NCBI GenBank assembly: GCA_025996865.1
Contig: BNTV01000003.1
Coordinates: forward strand, 1 to 64,000
From: Bacteroidia bacterium
GTDB taxonomy: Bacteria; Bacteroidota; Bacteroidia; Bacteroidales; Azobacteroidaceae
Length of the DNA stretch: 64,000 bases
Reading direction: 5' to 3'
The notes beneath the pieces are model-generated. The model ran no database searches and was not told where the DNA came from. It saw only the letters and a program-made list of their open reading frames with translations. Shown here piece after piece: positions 63,743 to 64,000 of this stretch. The position numbers and the translations under genes were made by a program. The number at the start of each line of letters is the position of its first letter. Position 1 is the stretch's first letter.

Positions 63743-64000
63743 TTAATAATTACTTTCAATTTGTTTGACATCTTTGTTTGAAGTTTGATTTTTTATAACG
63801 CAGATTTAACGGATTTGCGCATATTTTTGTCCAACTAAAATTATTAACCCTTGCGGAATAAATAGCCAAAAGCCCGATAATGGAACAAAACACACCTCGA
63901 TAATACTGAATATTAACAAAAACTAACCAAGAAACTTTGGTGCAGGCTGTTGTTCGCGTTTGATATAATAATGCAAAACTTGTCCAAGAATCCAAAGTGC
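63743..64000. other. Right edge without a supported gene
   Basis: AT-rich sequence with a piece of the GCAGAT-type repeat at 63788-63822 (TATAACGCAGATTTAACGGA). An apparent 79-residue reverse frame has composition unlike a protein and is not called. Confidence 0.5.

Noticed and set aside
63756..63995. 79-residue reverse frame at the right edge
   Set aside because: No motif, unusual composition, and it covers a dispersed repeat.

Overview
The window is a chromosomal segment of a member of the Bacteroidota, most likely order Bacteroidales. The evidence is promoters of the TTG-N19/20-TAnnTTTG type, SusC/SusD-like proteins, C-terminal type IX secretion (T9SS) signals, lipoproteins with Cys lipoboxes, an intermediate AT-rich composition, and methylmalonyl-CoA mutase split into small and large subunits. 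No rRNA, CRISPR array or phage is visible. Identification to genus is not possible from sequence alone.

Layout. 1-720: gene remnants (a P-loop protein fragment and an AbiEii-like tail). 721-5.5 kb: enolase and isoleucyl-tRNA synthetase, then two tRNA-Ser genes abutted by a truncated PIN/antitoxin pair. 6.2-12.3 kb: a flavin reductase and an operon of TonB-dependent receptor, Ig/beta-helix lipoprotein and metallophosphoesterase. 12.5-23.5 kb: a transglutaminase-like lipoprotein, a DUF5686-type outer-membrane protein, a Crp/Fnr regulator and a SusC/SusD pair. 23.5-27.6 kb: an accessory stretch of fragments, an HU-like protein, a nucleotidyltransferase and a decayed AraC-type regulator.

27.7-49.2 kb is a carbohydrate region. 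aldA-lutABC can convert L-lactaldehyde to pyruvate. Around it lie GH115, GH2, GH106, L-rhamnose mutarotase and a tandem GH28 enzyme. Together these suggest use of a rhamnose- and uronate-containing pectic or arabinogalactan-like glycan. The block is interrupted by a wrecked HlyD/MFS efflux locus and by an intact three-gene DUF3791/DUF3990 cassette, with a decayed second copy elsewhere. 49.3-52.1 kb: trkA-trkH potassium uptake. 52.1-58.7 kb: a tiny signal-peptide-plus-sorting-domain protein, a TPR regulator, a C10 cysteine protease with a small secreted peptide in front, and a T9SS cargo. 58.9-63.2 kb: mutA-mutB, split by an inverted-repeat-bounded GxxExxY fragment. The right edge has an IS-type transposase fragment.

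The most striking signal is invasion by short palindromic repeats. A 28-bp palindrome with constant arms (GTAGAGACG/CGTCTCTAC) and a covarying centre occurs nine times, and one further palindrome has related arms. Seven of the ten lie inside coding frames without breaking them: four in the GH106 gene, one in GH2, one in mutA and one in the AraC-type remnant. An 83-bp hairpin element lies in frame in ileS and recurs intergenically at 54.3 kb. Other repeat families built part of GH115, part of GH28 and the C-terminus of LutB. Repeats in this genome therefore act as a source of protein sequence, even in an essential synthetase.
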